Source: Sphingorhabdus sp. Alg231-15
GTDB taxonomy: Bacteria; Pseudomonadota; Alphaproteobacteria; Sphingomonadales; Sphingomonadaceae
Reading direction: 5' to 3'
Assembly: GCF_900149705.1 (NCBI RefSeq)
Contig: NZ_LT703001.1
Coordinates: 2,660,001 to 2,724,000, forward strand
DNA: 64,000 nucleotides
In this document: one piece after another, positions 18,298-27,430 of the stretch
How positions within the stretch are numbered: position 1 is the first letter of the stretch
Layout of the letters: every line of letters begins with the position of its first letter
The notes under the pieces: model-generated
Database searches by the model: none
What the model saw: only the letters and a program-made list of their open reading frames with translations
Told to the model about the DNA's origin: nothing
Program-made: the position numbers and the translations under genes

Positions 18298-18435
18298 ATG
18301 AACGAAGATGATCAATTCGAGGAATATCTCAAAATCTGCAAAGCAATCTACGAGCGCATGGAAGCCGAAGGAACGTGGCCATGGGCAGATGACGATTCGA
18401 CAGAATCTGAAAATTTGATAGAGTCCGAAATATAG
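18298..18435 (+). CDS. Small acidic protein preceding the serine recombinase, 45 aa
   Basis: ATG 18298 has TGAGGAC just upstream. The protein, with FEEYLKICKAIYERM, then EGTWPW, then an acidic tail SENLIESE, is a type I recognise as a short conserved companion gene in front of recombinases in sphingomonad elements. It ends 11 bp before the recombinase start, so they are likely one transcript. Function unknown; a recombination directionality factor is possible but unproven. Confidence 0.6.
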   Translation: MNEDDQFEEYLKICKAIYERMEAEGTWPWADDDSTESENLIESEI

Positions 18436-18446
18436 CAAAATGAACT

Positions 18447-19967
18447 ATGAAACGATGCTACGGTTATGTCCGCGTCTCCACTGTCAAACAGGGGGAAGGA
18501 GTTTCTCTAGACGCACAAAAAGAAGCGATCAGCGACTTTGCCCGCCGCAATGGTTTTGACATTATCGAATGGTTCAAAGAAACTGAAACTGCCGCCAAGC
18601 GAGGCCGTCCGCGTTTCAATGCGATGCTTGCCGCCTTGCGCCGAGGCAAAGCAGACGCCGTGATTTTCCACAAGATTGATCGCTCTGCTCGTAACTTCAC
18701 TGATTGGGGAAAAGTAGGTGATTTGATCGATGCCGGAATTGATGTACGTTTTGCCCACGAAGATATGGACATGCGCTCACGCGGCGGACGTCTCACAGCC
18801 GATATCCAGGCGGTCATTGCCGCTGATTATATTCGAAATCTCAAAGATGAAATCCGGAAGGGTATAAACGGCCGCCTCAAACAGGGGCTTTATCCATGGC
18901 CTGCGCCGATCGGCTACTTGAACAATGGTGGAGGCAAGCCAAAGACTCTTGATCCCAAGACCGCACAGTTAATTCGTGAAGCGTTCGAGCTTTACGCAAC
19001 TGGAGAACATTCGTTTAACAGCTTGCTTCTTGAAATGCGCAAACGCGGTCTGAGCGGTCGCCAAAATGTCAAACTGTCAATGCGCGGACTTGAGACGATC
19101 ATCAATAACCCCTTCTACTGCGGTATCATCAGAATAAGAAGCACCGGAGAAACTTTTGACGGAGTTCATGAACCGATTATTCCTGTGTCGCTTTTTGAGC
19201 ATGTCCAGCAGTTAAAATCGGACAAATGCGGCAAGAAAGTCACGCGCCATAATCACATCTTTCAAGGTTTGTTTCGTTGCGGCTTATGCACCGGACCAAT
19301 GGTACCTGAACTTCAGAAAGGCCATGTCTATTATCGCTGCAAACGCCGTGAATGTGTAACAACCTCGGTCCGCGAGGAAATCATTGAAGAACAAATTCGG
19401 AAACTATTCGAACAGATTCGATTGGAAGAAAACGCGATTCATAGAACCATGGAGCAGGTGGATGCGTGGGTAAACCAACGGGCGAGTGGGTTTGTTGATC
19501 CCAAGAATTCGATCTTACTGGCAGAGGCTGAAAGCAAAATGGAACGCTTAACCGATGCATTGATCGATCGTCTTATCGACCAGGAAACTTATTCTAAGCG
19601 AAAAACGAAGATCCAGTTTGAGATCACTAAACTGAAGCAGGAGCGAGCCAAGGCCTCTGATTTACGTCAGAAAGCGGTAAAAATTCGAGAAGTGGCCGAA
19701 CTCGCAAAAAGCCTTGGGAATGCATATGATTTGGCAAATCGGACTCAGAAACGTCAATTGGTCAAAATCGGATCGTCGAACCGTCATGTCATCGAAAAAG
19801 ACGTCTATTTAGCACCCTCAAATTGGGTAAAGAGAATAGAAGATATGGTGCTTACCTTCGGTGGTGAACCGCATGGGGGTGATGGCCGAACCGCAGAAAC
19901 AGACAAGTTGTCTAATGATTTCACTAAAATATTATTGGATGTAGAATCGCTTAATACAAATACCTGA
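18447..19967 (+). CDS. Large serine recombinase
   Basis: A 506-aa site-specific recombinase. The N-terminal resolvase domain has YGYVRVST (catalytic Ser11, Arg9), then AVIFHKIDRSARNF with the conserved Arg. Next come the recombinase domain (residues about 150-280) and a zinc ribbon, FRCGLCTGPM...YYRCKRREC, near 290-315. A coiled-coil segment follows (about 380-420). This is the layout of integrases that move phages and mobilisable elements. It is a second recombinase besides the tyrosine integrase at 35748, suggesting a nested or formerly independent element. No att site could be fixed; the 160 bp that follow hold no gene. Confidence 0.93.
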   Translation: MKRCYGYVRVSTVKQGEGVSLDAQKEAISDFARRNGFDIIEWFKETETAAKRGRPRFNAMLAALRRGKADAVIFHKIDRSARNFTDWGKVGDLIDAGIDVRFAHEDMDMRSRGGRLTADIQAVIAADYIRNLKDEIRKGINGRLKQGLYPWPAPIGYLNNGGGKPKTLDPKTAQLIREAFELYATGEHSFNSLLLEMRKRGLSGRQNVKLSMRGLETIINNPFYCGIIRIRSTGETFDGVHEPIIPVSLFEHVQQLKSDKCGKKVTRHNHIFQGLFRCGLCTGPMVPELQKGHVYYRCKRRECVTTSVREEIIEEQIRKLFEQIRLEENAIHRTMEQVDAWVNQRASGFVDPKNSILLAEAESKMERLTDALIDRLIDQETYSKRKTKIQFEITKLKQERAKASDLRQKAVKIREVAELAKSLGNAYDLANRTQKRQLVKIGSSNRHVIEKDVYLAPSNWVKRIEDMVLTFGGEPHGGDGRTAETDKLSNDFTKILLDVESLNTNT

Positions 19968-20151
19968 TTTTGCGCATGCTCGATTCCTTACAGTCAACTA
20001 GAATATCGTTGCAAGTTGTTACAAAAATATCTAGAAATAATGTTATTGCGAGTCGCTTTAAAAAAACCTCGAAGAAACGAGAGATTAATCACGAATACTT
20101 TGTCGGATTCAAGTTCGACATTCTTAAATGTATTCATTTGGGGGCTTAACT

Positions 20152-20478
20152 ATGACTTCATCAAATCTCACTCCTGAAGTTGAAGCGGTGTTTCGCAAAA
20201 TTTCTACAAAGCTGGCGGCCGGTAAGGTCCCCACAAAAACAATCGAGTCTCTGAGTAAGGAAATTCATTCTTCAAAATCTGAGGTGATTGGGATCGATAT
20301 TTGCCAAATGGGAATTTGCATCGATGTTGAACTAGAGCAATCTATTGATGAGATTGACCTGAAAAATGTACTGAAGCCATTTTCCGGAGAGATTCAAAAT
20401 ATAGAAATTTTCCCCCTCGGGATTACTCTTCCTGAGCGTCTACGAGTGCGAATTACAAAGTCCATCGAAAACCTCTAG
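20152..20478 (+). CDS. Small protein preceding a radical SAM enzyme, 108 aa
   Basis: Starts at ATG 20152 with GGGGGC upstream; the frame could extend to 20128. The protein is charged, without signal peptide, and holds two Cys in DICQMGICIDV near residue 50. I know no family. The radical SAM gene begins at the base after its stop codon, so they are tightly coupled. It may be the substrate, a substrate-presenting partner, or a regulator of that enzyme; nothing in the sequence decides between these. Confidence 0.65.
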   Translation: MTSSNLTPEVEAVFRKISTKLAAGKVPTKTIESLSKEIHSSKSEVIGIDICQMGICIDVELEQSIDEIDLKNVLKPFSGEIQNIEIFPLGITLPERLRVRITKSIENL

Positions 20479-21441
20479 ATGACATTGGTACGATCAAAAA
20501 TTATACATATACACCCAACAAGAATGTGTAATTTCCGTTGTAGTCATTGTTACTCCCAGTCAGGGCCCCTTCAAGAATCCTTTTTACCTGCAAATACAAT
20601 TTTGCAATTCACAAGCAAGTTGAAGGCACTGGGTTATACTAGGATTAGTATATCGGGTGGTGAACCCTCTGTATATCCGGAAATCGAAAGGCTGTGCAAA
20701 GGGTTGAAGGACCAATCCTATGGGATTTCTGTGATCTCTAATGGTTGGCAGACACGCCGACTTTTGGCTTTAGTCAAACTCGGGCTGATTGATGAAATAT
20801 CAGTTAGTTTTGATGGGCTTCCCGTCCAGCATGATAAAATAAGGGGACGACTAGGTTCATTTAAACGAGCTATTCTGGCGGTGTCTGAATATTTGGATGT
20901 TAAGACAATAGTCGGCGCCGTTGTATCCGTCAGCGGCAACAATCTTCAGCATATTCCCAATCTTGTTGATGTTCTTGCAGCGACTGATCTTGATAGAATT
21001 CAGCTACATCCTTTAGCATTGACTGGACGGGCCGCATCGGGCCAGTCTGGCCTACGAGATCTCGATGGGCATCAGTTGCTTGCGCTCTTAATCAACGTTC
21101 GCATCTTCCAGGAATTGTATCCTAACGTAAGTTTTCATTGTGACGCCGTTGCGTCGGAGCAATTGGCTCATTTATCACTCCCAAAAAAGGGCGACTTGAT
21201 ATCTCCTTTGGTAATCACTGAAACCGGAAATCTGTTGCCAATCTCTTATGACCTGGATTCCCGATTCAGTTTGGGTAATATCTGCCAGCACTCCAATCAA
21301 TTTAGCTTTAGCCGATGGCATATTGAGCGAATAGAAACGGCTCGTGGAAGATGTCAAAAAGCGCCAGCATCAACTTATTACGCTGAATTGACTAGCGCTT
21401 TCAATGAGTTAGGGAATGAAGAAATTGGAGTGATAGCCTGA
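20479..21441 (+). CDS. Radical SAM enzyme
   Basis: A 320-aa enzyme with the cluster motif RMCNFRCSHCY (Cys17, Cys21, Cys24) that binds the 4Fe-4S cluster and SAM, then ISISGGEPSVYPE (GGE motif) and SVSFDGLP. Proteins of this type modify peptides or proteins. The C-terminal third has three scattered Cys (HCDAV, ICQHS, RCQKA), so a degenerate SPASM-like region is possible but a full auxiliary-cluster domain is not evident. It starts right after the small protein and is followed 22 bp later by a trypsin-like protease. The clustering suggests a modified-peptide or protein-modification system, though the target is unknown. Confidence 0.88.
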   Translation: MTLVRSKIIHIHPTRMCNFRCSHCYSQSGPLQESFLPANTILQFTSKLKALGYTRISISGGEPSVYPEIERLCKGLKDQSYGISVISNGWQTRRLLALVKLGLIDEISVSFDGLPVQHDKIRGRLGSFKRAILAVSEYLDVKTIVGAVVSVSGNNLQHIPNLVDVLAATDLDRIQLHPLALTGRAASGQSGLRDLDGHQLLALLINVRIFQELYPNVSFHCDAVASEQLAHLSLPKKGDLISPLVITETGNLLPISYDLDSRFSLGNICQHSNQFSFSRWHIERIETARGRCQKAPASTYYAELTSAFNELGNEEIGVIA

Positions 21442-21463
21442 TGTTTGGTTGGGGTACGTCTGC

Positions 21464-22507
21464 ATGAGCCAAGCACTAGAAAAATTTAGTGTCGAGGAAT
21501 TGCGTACAATTCTTGATGCAAGGCGATATAATAGGAAATTTGATGATCCCGTAGATTGGTCGATTGAAAAAGATCAAGACCACAGTAGTGGCGTGTTTTG
21601 CGGTATTGAAGATACTGTATTCACAAGCCTTCCCATTGGCCAAGATGATATGCCCGGCATATCAACGGAGGTAATTTTCAGTCATCTCCACAAACGTCAG
21701 AAAGCCCTGTATGGAGAAGATGATCGCACCGAAATTGTCGATGTGATATCTGAAGTTCATCGAGAAGCAGCAAGATCTGTCGCTGCAGTTATTAAACAAA
21801 ACGACATTGTTGCCATCAGTGATACCCAATCCTCTATCGGTTCTACTAGTCTGGGCGTAAAACGCGCTCTTGCGGGCAAACCGCTGTGCAGCCGTGAACC
21901 GTTTAAAGAGCAACCTTCAAGTGCCATTGGGACAGCTTTTCTGGTTGAACCAAATGTCGTTGCAACCGCTCACCACTGCATAAATGAACAAAACATCGAG
22001 AGTGTAAGGTTGATTTTCAATTTTGAAATTGATTCCTCTGGGCTCGCGCCAAGTCTTGTCGATGCGGAGAACATTTATGCGGCCACCGAATTCATGGCTG
22101 GGGATTATGTTGAAATGGGAGCTGACTGGTCACTAATTAAACTCGACCGACCAGTGGAAGGTCGGATCCCTTTGACGCTTCGCAAAAATGGGCGAGTACC
22201 TGATAGTACACCACTTTACGTGATCGGTCATCCGCTGGGGCTTCCCAAAAAATTCGCTGGGAATGCGCAGGTCCGTATCAATGATCAAGATGATTTCTTC
22301 GTTGCCAATTTAGATACATTTGGTGGCAATTCGGGCTCTCCCGTTTTCAATGCACAAACGAACGACGTCGAAGGGATCTTGGTTCGAGGTGAAACGGATT
22401 TTGCTCCTCAAGGGGATTGTTTTGCATCGTTAGTGTGCCCCGTTGGCGGTTGTCGGGGCGAAGATTGCAACCGCATTGAGCCAATTGCTCGAATTATCAA
22501 CAATTAA
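21464..22507 (+). CDS. Trypsin-like serine protease with N-terminal extension
   Basis: A 347-aa protein with a full chymotrypsin-fold triad: His171 in ATAHHC, Asp221 in GADWSL and Ser290 in GGNSGSP. The first 145 residues are a helical extension (EKFSVEELRTILDARRYNRKFDD at the start) of unknown family, with no signal peptide, so the enzyme probably acts in the cytoplasm. Cytoplasmic trypsin-like effectors with N-terminal adaptor domains occur in bacterial conflict systems, and this protein could be one. I chose ATG 21464 (GGGG upstream) over TTG 21449. The PAD gene begins 22 bp after its stop. Confidence 0.85.
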   Translation: MSQALEKFSVEELRTILDARRYNRKFDDPVDWSIEKDQDHSSGVFCGIEDTVFTSLPIGQDDMPGISTEVIFSHLHKRQKALYGEDDRTEIVDVISEVHREAARSVAAVIKQNDIVAISDTQSSIGSTSLGVKRALAGKPLCSREPFKEQPSSAIGTAFLVEPNVVATAHHCINEQNIESVRLIFNFEIDSSGLAPSLVDAENIYAATEFMAGDYVEMGADWSLIKLDRPVEGRIPLTLRKNGRVPDSTPLYVIGHPLGLPKKFAGNAQVRINDQDDFFVANLDTFGGNSGSPVFNAQTNDVEGILVRGETDFAPQGDCFASLVCPVGGCRGEDCNRIEPIARIINN

Positions 22508-22529
22508 TGAAACAAATGGAATATTGGGA

Positions 22530-24509
22530 ATGGAAAAAGTAACTTACATCACGAGTATCCCTGGAAAATATGAGTATTTCTCGCTCGAAGCAGCGACCGG
22601 TCAACTTGAATTCGATGTTACTGGTGATTTTCAAATACTTGCAATTCGCCGGTCAGATGGAAAACCCGAGCGGCTTCCTAAAAAACAGAAAATTGATGTA
22701 AATTTGTACTTTGCCACAGATTTCGTAGTTCAAACAAAATTAGGTCAGCCGACGGTTGCCGAAATTGAATTTTCTCACATAGCAGGGGCTAACGATCATT
22801 CATTTAAACTCAAGGTTATCGTTGCCACTCTAATGCTGGATTGCGATGCGGACCGAGATGGAACGGTAGGGCTAAATGAGGAGGGTAAGGCTAATTGGAC
22901 CTGGGGCGAAGAAGGTCGCGGCGCTATGGTTCTGGTCGATAATGATCGGGATCCACTAGTTGGCGGGTCAAACTATTTAGACGAACGTGAGCCAATTGAA
23001 ATTAGGTCACTGGGCATCAAATCGCTACCTCAAGGAGTTGAGCTCCAACTTAGCACGGCTGCTGAAGGCGCTATGAAATTCTCTATTTTTCGGAAGGATG
23101 GAGTTGGAGTTCAAAAGGTTATCGGTCGGGCACCAAACGAACCAATTCAAGATACACTCACTACTGGAATAGTAAGCTATAGCGGAGAAAAATTGTATAT
23201 CGCTGCACATGAGTATCCAGGTCCATATTTTGAGGGACTGATATTGCTCAATCTCGAACTAGTTGACCTTAACAGTGGCAGTAGAGTGGTTCTTGCCCAA
23301 GATCGGATAATGATGCGTGTTGCGCCATGGATTATGACACCGAACACTCAACCAGCGGTAAAAATCTATACAACTGAGATAACGAAAAATGGAGATAATT
23401 CGAAATTCCTGAAGGGGTTGAAATCTGCTGTAGCGGCAGAGGGATTAGTTTTGGAAGTGATTCAAGAGAAAGATCATCGCGGTGATCGTTGGATTCAAGA
23501 TGAGATCGAGATCGGTTACACTGAAAATCATCGAGGAAGCTTGCCCGTTGTTTTTGATAGTCCGAGAGATCGTGGACTAGATGACTACCCTGAAATGAAA
23601 ATGCTTGGCCCAGATTTCGGCCACTTTGTCGTGGGCGGAGGGGTTGAAAATTCCCTGGATTCTTTCGGAAACTTAGAAGTTTCTCCCCCAGTGGTTGTTG
23701 CCGGGGAGGTTTTTCCGCTGGGTAGAGTTATTGTGGGTGGTCGAAAAGATGCAGATTTTTCCCACTCTTCTAGGCAGATGATGGCTGAAATTCGGCAGTT
23801 TCTTTATGCGCAGAAAGTACAGTTTCCCTTTGAATTGTTTACTGATTGGTTGCAAGTTGCCCATGTGGATGAGATTGTCTGTTTTGTTGAGAACGAAACT
23901 GCGGCTCAGGGGTTCAAGACGCTTGTAGCTAGTCCCCGAAAAACCCTCTCCATACTCGAGGATCTTTCAACAAATGGCTATGGAAGCGAGATTCTTTTTG
24001 CCGGAAAAAAGAGAGAAAGTGTTACCGGGCACACTGCTGAAGTATCCGTTGATCAACTACTTGCGGATAAAGAGTTTTGGAAAGCAAATGAGGTTTTCCA
24101 AGGCTACATGGATGACAATGTTGCAATTCTCCAGAAAGAACTCGGTCTTGCTGAAGCCGATATTGTAGAGATTCCCGTTTGCTTCCAAGATTTGCGGGAT
24201 GACCAGAACAATCTAAGAAGAACTTTGGCTTTTTTCCCAGATATGGTTAACCATTTGGTACACAAGGACCTGAGTATTGTACCAAAACCATATGGTCCAA
24301 TAATTGATGGCAAGTGTGCATTTGAAGAGGCATTCGAAGATGCACTACCGGATCGTCGCATGATCTTCATCGACGATTGGTACTCTTACCATGAAAAAAG
24401 TGGAGAGGTGCATTGCGGCACTAATGCGCTCAGGAAGCCATTTGCCGTATCAAAATGGTGGAAATTGAAGCCAGAAGGTGGATATGACATCAAAACTACT
24501 GGGATATAA
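22530..24509 (+). CDS. Animal-type peptidyl-arginine deiminase (PAD)
   Basis: A 659-aa homologue of vertebrate PAD enzymes, which convert protein arginine to citrulline with calcium. All catalytic residues align: Asp324 in RWIQDEIEIGY, His445 and Asp447 in GHVDE-like VAHVDEIV, Cys629 in GEVHCGTN. Other animal-like stretches include SFGNLEVSPPVVVAG, VVFDSPRDRGL and RKPFAVSKWW. The middle domain has DCDADRDG and VDNDRD, where PADs bind calcium. An N-terminal domain of about 95 residues comes first. Bacterial PADs of this three-domain kind are known in cyanobacteria and some other bacteria. No secretion signal is seen. I start at ATG 22530, not 22443, because the longer frame overlaps the protease. 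It sits between a protease and another pentein-fold enzyme. Confidence 0.93.
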   Translation: MEKVTYITSIPGKYEYFSLEAATGQLEFDVTGDFQILAIRRSDGKPERLPKKQKIDVNLYFATDFVVQTKLGQPTVAEIEFSHIAGANDHSFKLKVIVATLMLDCDADRDGTVGLNEEGKANWTWGEEGRGAMVLVDNDRDPLVGGSNYLDEREPIEIRSLGIKSLPQGVELQLSTAAEGAMKFSIFRKDGVGVQKVIGRAPNEPIQDTLTTGIVSYSGEKLYIAAHEYPGPYFEGLILLNLELVDLNSGSRVVLAQDRIMMRVAPWIMTPNTQPAVKIYTTEITKNGDNSKFLKGLKSAVAAEGLVLEVIQEKDHRGDRWIQDEIEIGYTENHRGSLPVVFDSPRDRGLDDYPEMKMLGPDFGHFVVGGGVENSLDSFGNLEVSPPVVVAGEVFPLGRVIVGGRKDADFSHSSRQMMAEIRQFLYAQKVQFPFELFTDWLQVAHVDEIVCFVENETAAQGFKTLVASPRKTLSILEDLSTNGYGSEILFAGKKRESVTGHTAEVSVDQLLADKEFWKANEVFQGYMDDNVAILQKELGLAEADIVEIPVCFQDLRDDQNNLRRTLAFFPDMVNHLVHKDLSIVPKPYGPIIDGKCAFEEAFEDALPDRRMIFIDDWYSYHEKSGEVHCGTNALRKPFAVSKWWKLKPEGGYDIKTTGI

Positions 24510-24576
24510 AAAGGCGAGAAAGTGATCGCAGATTTCAAGTTGCAAACTTTTTCTAATAAGCGATTGGAGTTCATCT

Positions 24577-25968
24577 ATGTCTGAACCAAAAGAAATTTCC
24601 AATGGAGCCTCTTCCCGATTTTTAGAACCGCGCACTCAAACAGATTCATGGGTAACTGAAAAGACATTGCGTGACCGGGCTATCACATTCTCTCTATTGC
24701 CTGAAAAATCAATAGAGAAACTTGAAAAGCCTTCTTTGATTTCGAGCGCACATGGAAAGATTACGGGCATTTTGATGACACCTCCTTGGTGGTTGTTCAT
24801 TGAAAAGGGGGATTTTGACCCAATAGATTTTGCCGATACTGAAATTGCAAAAATAAAAATTGAGCGCGACACTCTATTTAGTATCATTAAGGATCTACCT
24901 TCAGGGACGGAGATAACATTTCTGACAACGGAAAATGTGATGAACTCGGGAACTCTAGTTTTTTCGCCGGTCAAAAGGCTCGAAGCCATTTTAAAGCAAG
25001 TAGGTCGCAAAGATTCTTCCAAGATCATTTCCGCACCAGACGGCTTAAAACACTCTGTCTGGGCTGAAGACGCCTACGCCATGTCAAATGATCTAAGTGA
25101 TTCCGAAACCTTTTTTGTAGAGCCAGCGTCTTTTAGGCGCGGAGATGACGCTCTGATAGCAGATCTCGTCGCTTCTAAGAGCTCAATCATACAAAGTCAG
25201 ACCAATCTATATTTTCAAGGCGGAAATATTCTTATTGGTGATGATTTCTGGTTCATCGGAACTGACTATCCGAAAAACTCTTTAACATTAGGCTATGTCA
25301 AACCTCAAAATGGTGAAACTGAAGTTGAAGCGGTCACGCGAGCGTATTCAGATGCACTCGACCACGATCGAAAGTTTATTCAAATTGGTTCTCGTCTTCC
25401 TGTTCCAAGTGAAATTGAACAGCGATTCATTCTCCATGGTGAGGTATGGTCTGAAAAATTATATCGGGCAAATAAAACTGGAACGGCGCAACCTCTATTT
25501 CACATTGATATGTTTCTAACTCTAGGGGGCCGCGATGACGACGGGCGCTATCGAGTGTTTGTTGGCGATCCTGATATGGCTGCTGGTATTTTGGGAGAAC
25601 AGACCAGTCGATATGCTATGGCGTCGATCTTCTCAGATATAGCAGATCAGCTTGAAGCCATGGATTTCAAGGTTGTTCGAAATCCTCTACCCCTTACGTA
25701 TATTGACGACCCGTCAGAAAAACATCGGTCTTGGTATTTTGCCACATCGAACAATGCACTGGTTGAAATCGATGATCAGAACAAAACGGTTTGGTTGCCT
25801 ACTTACGGACATAGAATTTGGCCAGAGTTGAAGAAGACTGACGATGCAAATAAGGAAATCTGGAAAAGCGAAGGGTTTAAGGTAATTCAGCTCGGTGATT
25901 TTCATCCCTATGCTGAAAATCTCGGTGCAGCGCATTGTATAACCAAATATATTGACAGAACCCGTTAG
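24577..25968 (+). CDS. Pentein-fold (guanidino-group-modifying) enzyme
   Basis: A 463-aa protein with the pentein residue pattern: VWAEDAY (161-167) in the acidic position, LYFQGGNILIG (211-221), HIDMF (His309, Asp311) and a C-terminal AAHCITKY with Cys454 as nucleophile. Agmatine deiminases, arginine deiminases and PADs share this fold. The length exceeds agmatine deiminase by roughly 90 residues, mostly at the N-terminus. It follows the PAD gene by 67 bp on the same strand, so two different guanidine-modifying enzymes sit side by side. The substrate could be a protein, free arginine or agmatine; the sequence alone does not say. Bases 25969-26202 hold only a weak hairpin. Confidence 0.82.
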   Translation: MSEPKEISNGASSRFLEPRTQTDSWVTEKTLRDRAITFSLLPEKSIEKLEKPSLISSAHGKITGILMTPPWWLFIEKGDFDPIDFADTEIAKIKIERDTLFSIIKDLPSGTEITFLTTENVMNSGTLVFSPVKRLEAILKQVGRKDSSKIISAPDGLKHSVWAEDAYAMSNDLSDSETFFVEPASFRRGDDALIADLVASKSSIIQSQTNLYFQGGNILIGDDFWFIGTDYPKNSLTLGYVKPQNGETEVEAVTRAYSDALDHDRKFIQIGSRLPVPSEIEQRFILHGEVWSEKLYRANKTGTAQPLFHIDMFLTLGGRDDDGRYRVFVGDPDMAAGILGEQTSRYAMASIFSDIADQLEAMDFKVVRNPLPLTYIDDPSEKHRSWYFATSNNALVEIDDQNKTVWLPTYGHRIWPELKKTDDANKEIWKSEGFKVIQLGDFHPYAENLGAAHCITKYIDRTR

Positions 25969-26202
25969 TTAAGCGCGCGGCTGACAACCTTTCATTGCAT
26001 AGAAGAGAATTTCTGAAGCACGGGAGGTAGATTTTCCGTAATTTGCGTTAGTATTCGCTTTGTTTGCTGCTTCTCATGCAATGAAATTCACTTTATGTAT
26101 GGTTTGAAGGCGGGACTTAAATTTTGACCCGCCCCCCAATCCAAGCTAGTGCTTCGCTCAATCCATCACTATATTTTATCGTCCACCCTATTAATGAGTT
26201 GA

Positions 26203-27429
26203 CTAGATAAACAATTCAGAAGCGGGGAGACTATCATCAGCTTTACGAGGGGGAACTACAAAAAATCCCGCGGCGCGCACTCTGAGTAGATTGGCCATTC
26301 CCGGGAGTTGATTGTTTGGATCGCCTCCGAAATTCACACGACCTAACCAGCCTGGAATTTTGAGCATTCCCAAAATTCGTTCAGGCGTATCTTGAAAGCT
26401 GATGAAGTTGAGCCCAAGTTGCGGGCAACCTTTTGCGTCAATACCTTCTAAGAATTCATATCCTTGGCGATAAACCAATCTAGACTCTGGATCTGCCGGT
26501 GTCGAACGGCCTTGGTTGGCCCTATGGATGTGAGAAGATCGAAGTGTTGCATCAAAGGCAGGGCGGGGCGCAAAACGAAATCGTTCATTTTGGCCATCTT
26601 CGACCGTCCCACCGGCATTCGCTGGACAACCGCTTATAGGCTGGATTCCGCCATTTGCATCGGCAACTAAGGGGCATCCCGAAACCATATCTCGTCCAAC
26701 TAGTTGCTCTTTTTGTGATCTTGAGAGTTTTTGCCAGCTAGAAATATCGACGGCGATCCGCATGTAACAAAGGTACGTTCCATTTTCTTTCCAGTTATCC
26801 GGCGCGTCTCCTGACCTCTCCTTTATCTCTATGGCTCCAAGGCGTTGCTCGGAACGCAGATTTGAAGTGCCATCGAAAAAATCAATCCAGCTTCTGCGAT
26901 CTTCGCGGCCAAATCCATTGAAGCTAGCATTCAATCGCAGTGGCGCGGGCTTATTGAAACTATCTTGAAAACGATCAATTGCTTTCCATGTCTCTACCAC
27001 CGCTCGTCGAACTGACAGAGCAGTCTCACCGGTGAATTGGATCGCTAAATCACAATCAGCAGGATTCTCTGCTACATCCGAATCAAAACTTAAGCCTGCC
27101 CCTAACGAGATCGGGCCTCCTCCACCAACTCTCGGCTTGCGAAAAGGGCGCAACTCCGAAGGTCGAATCGAGTCTTTAGAGAGCGAGTCGAAAAATCTGC
27201 TGCCAAAGCCAATAAGAACGGTTAACCCACTAGGGTCAACGGTTGTCCCAGGCAAATCATGGACTTGTCCAGTCTTTAATTCGGTGAGCGTTTCCCAGAT
27301 TTTCTCGAGACAGGCTTGAACATCAAGGGTCTGTGGTGAACCAACGACATTCAAAAACACAACGGAAAAATGCGGGGGGGGCGATTCCCCACTCCTGAAG
27401 TGAATTCCCTCCTGTATCTGATCACTCAT
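26203..27429 (-). CDS. DyP-type heme peroxidase
   Basis: A 408-aa peroxidase. The DyP motif appears as FFDGTSN (the GxxDG loop) and the proximal heme ligand as SHIHRANQG. A C-terminal LNFISFQDTPERILGML block is also typical. It has no Tat signal and no encapsulin gene nearby, so it probably works in the cytoplasm. The start at 27429 lies one base after the upstream gene's stop; the longer frame from 27459 would overlap it. It is co-transcribed with the unknown gene at 27431-28825. The substrate is unknown. Confidence 0.88.
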   Translation of the reverse strand: MSDQIQEGIHFRSGESPPPHFSVVFLNVVGSPQTLDVQACLEKIWETLTELKTGQVHDLPGTTVDPSGLTVLIGFGSRFFDSLSKDSIRPSELRPFRKPRVGGGGPISLGAGLSFDSDVAENPADCDLAIQFTGETALSVRRAVVETWKAIDRFQDSFNKPAPLRLNASFNGFGREDRRSWIDFFDGTSNLRSEQRLGAIEIKERSGDAPDNWKENGTYLCYMRIAVDISSWQKLSRSQKEQLVGRDMVSGCPLVADANGGIQPISGCPANAGGTVEDGQNERFRFAPRPAFDATLRSSHIHRANQGRSTPADPESRLVYRQGYEFLEGIDAKGCPQLGLNFISFQDTPERILGMLKIPGWLGRVNFGGDPNNQLPGMANLLRVRAAGFFVVPPRKADDSLPASELFI

Positions 27430-27430
27430 T

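Noticed and set aside
26109-26133. Hairpin GGCGGG/CCCGCC in the gap after the pentein gene
   Set aside because: Only six base pairs with a 13-base loop and no T-run; too weak to call a terminator.
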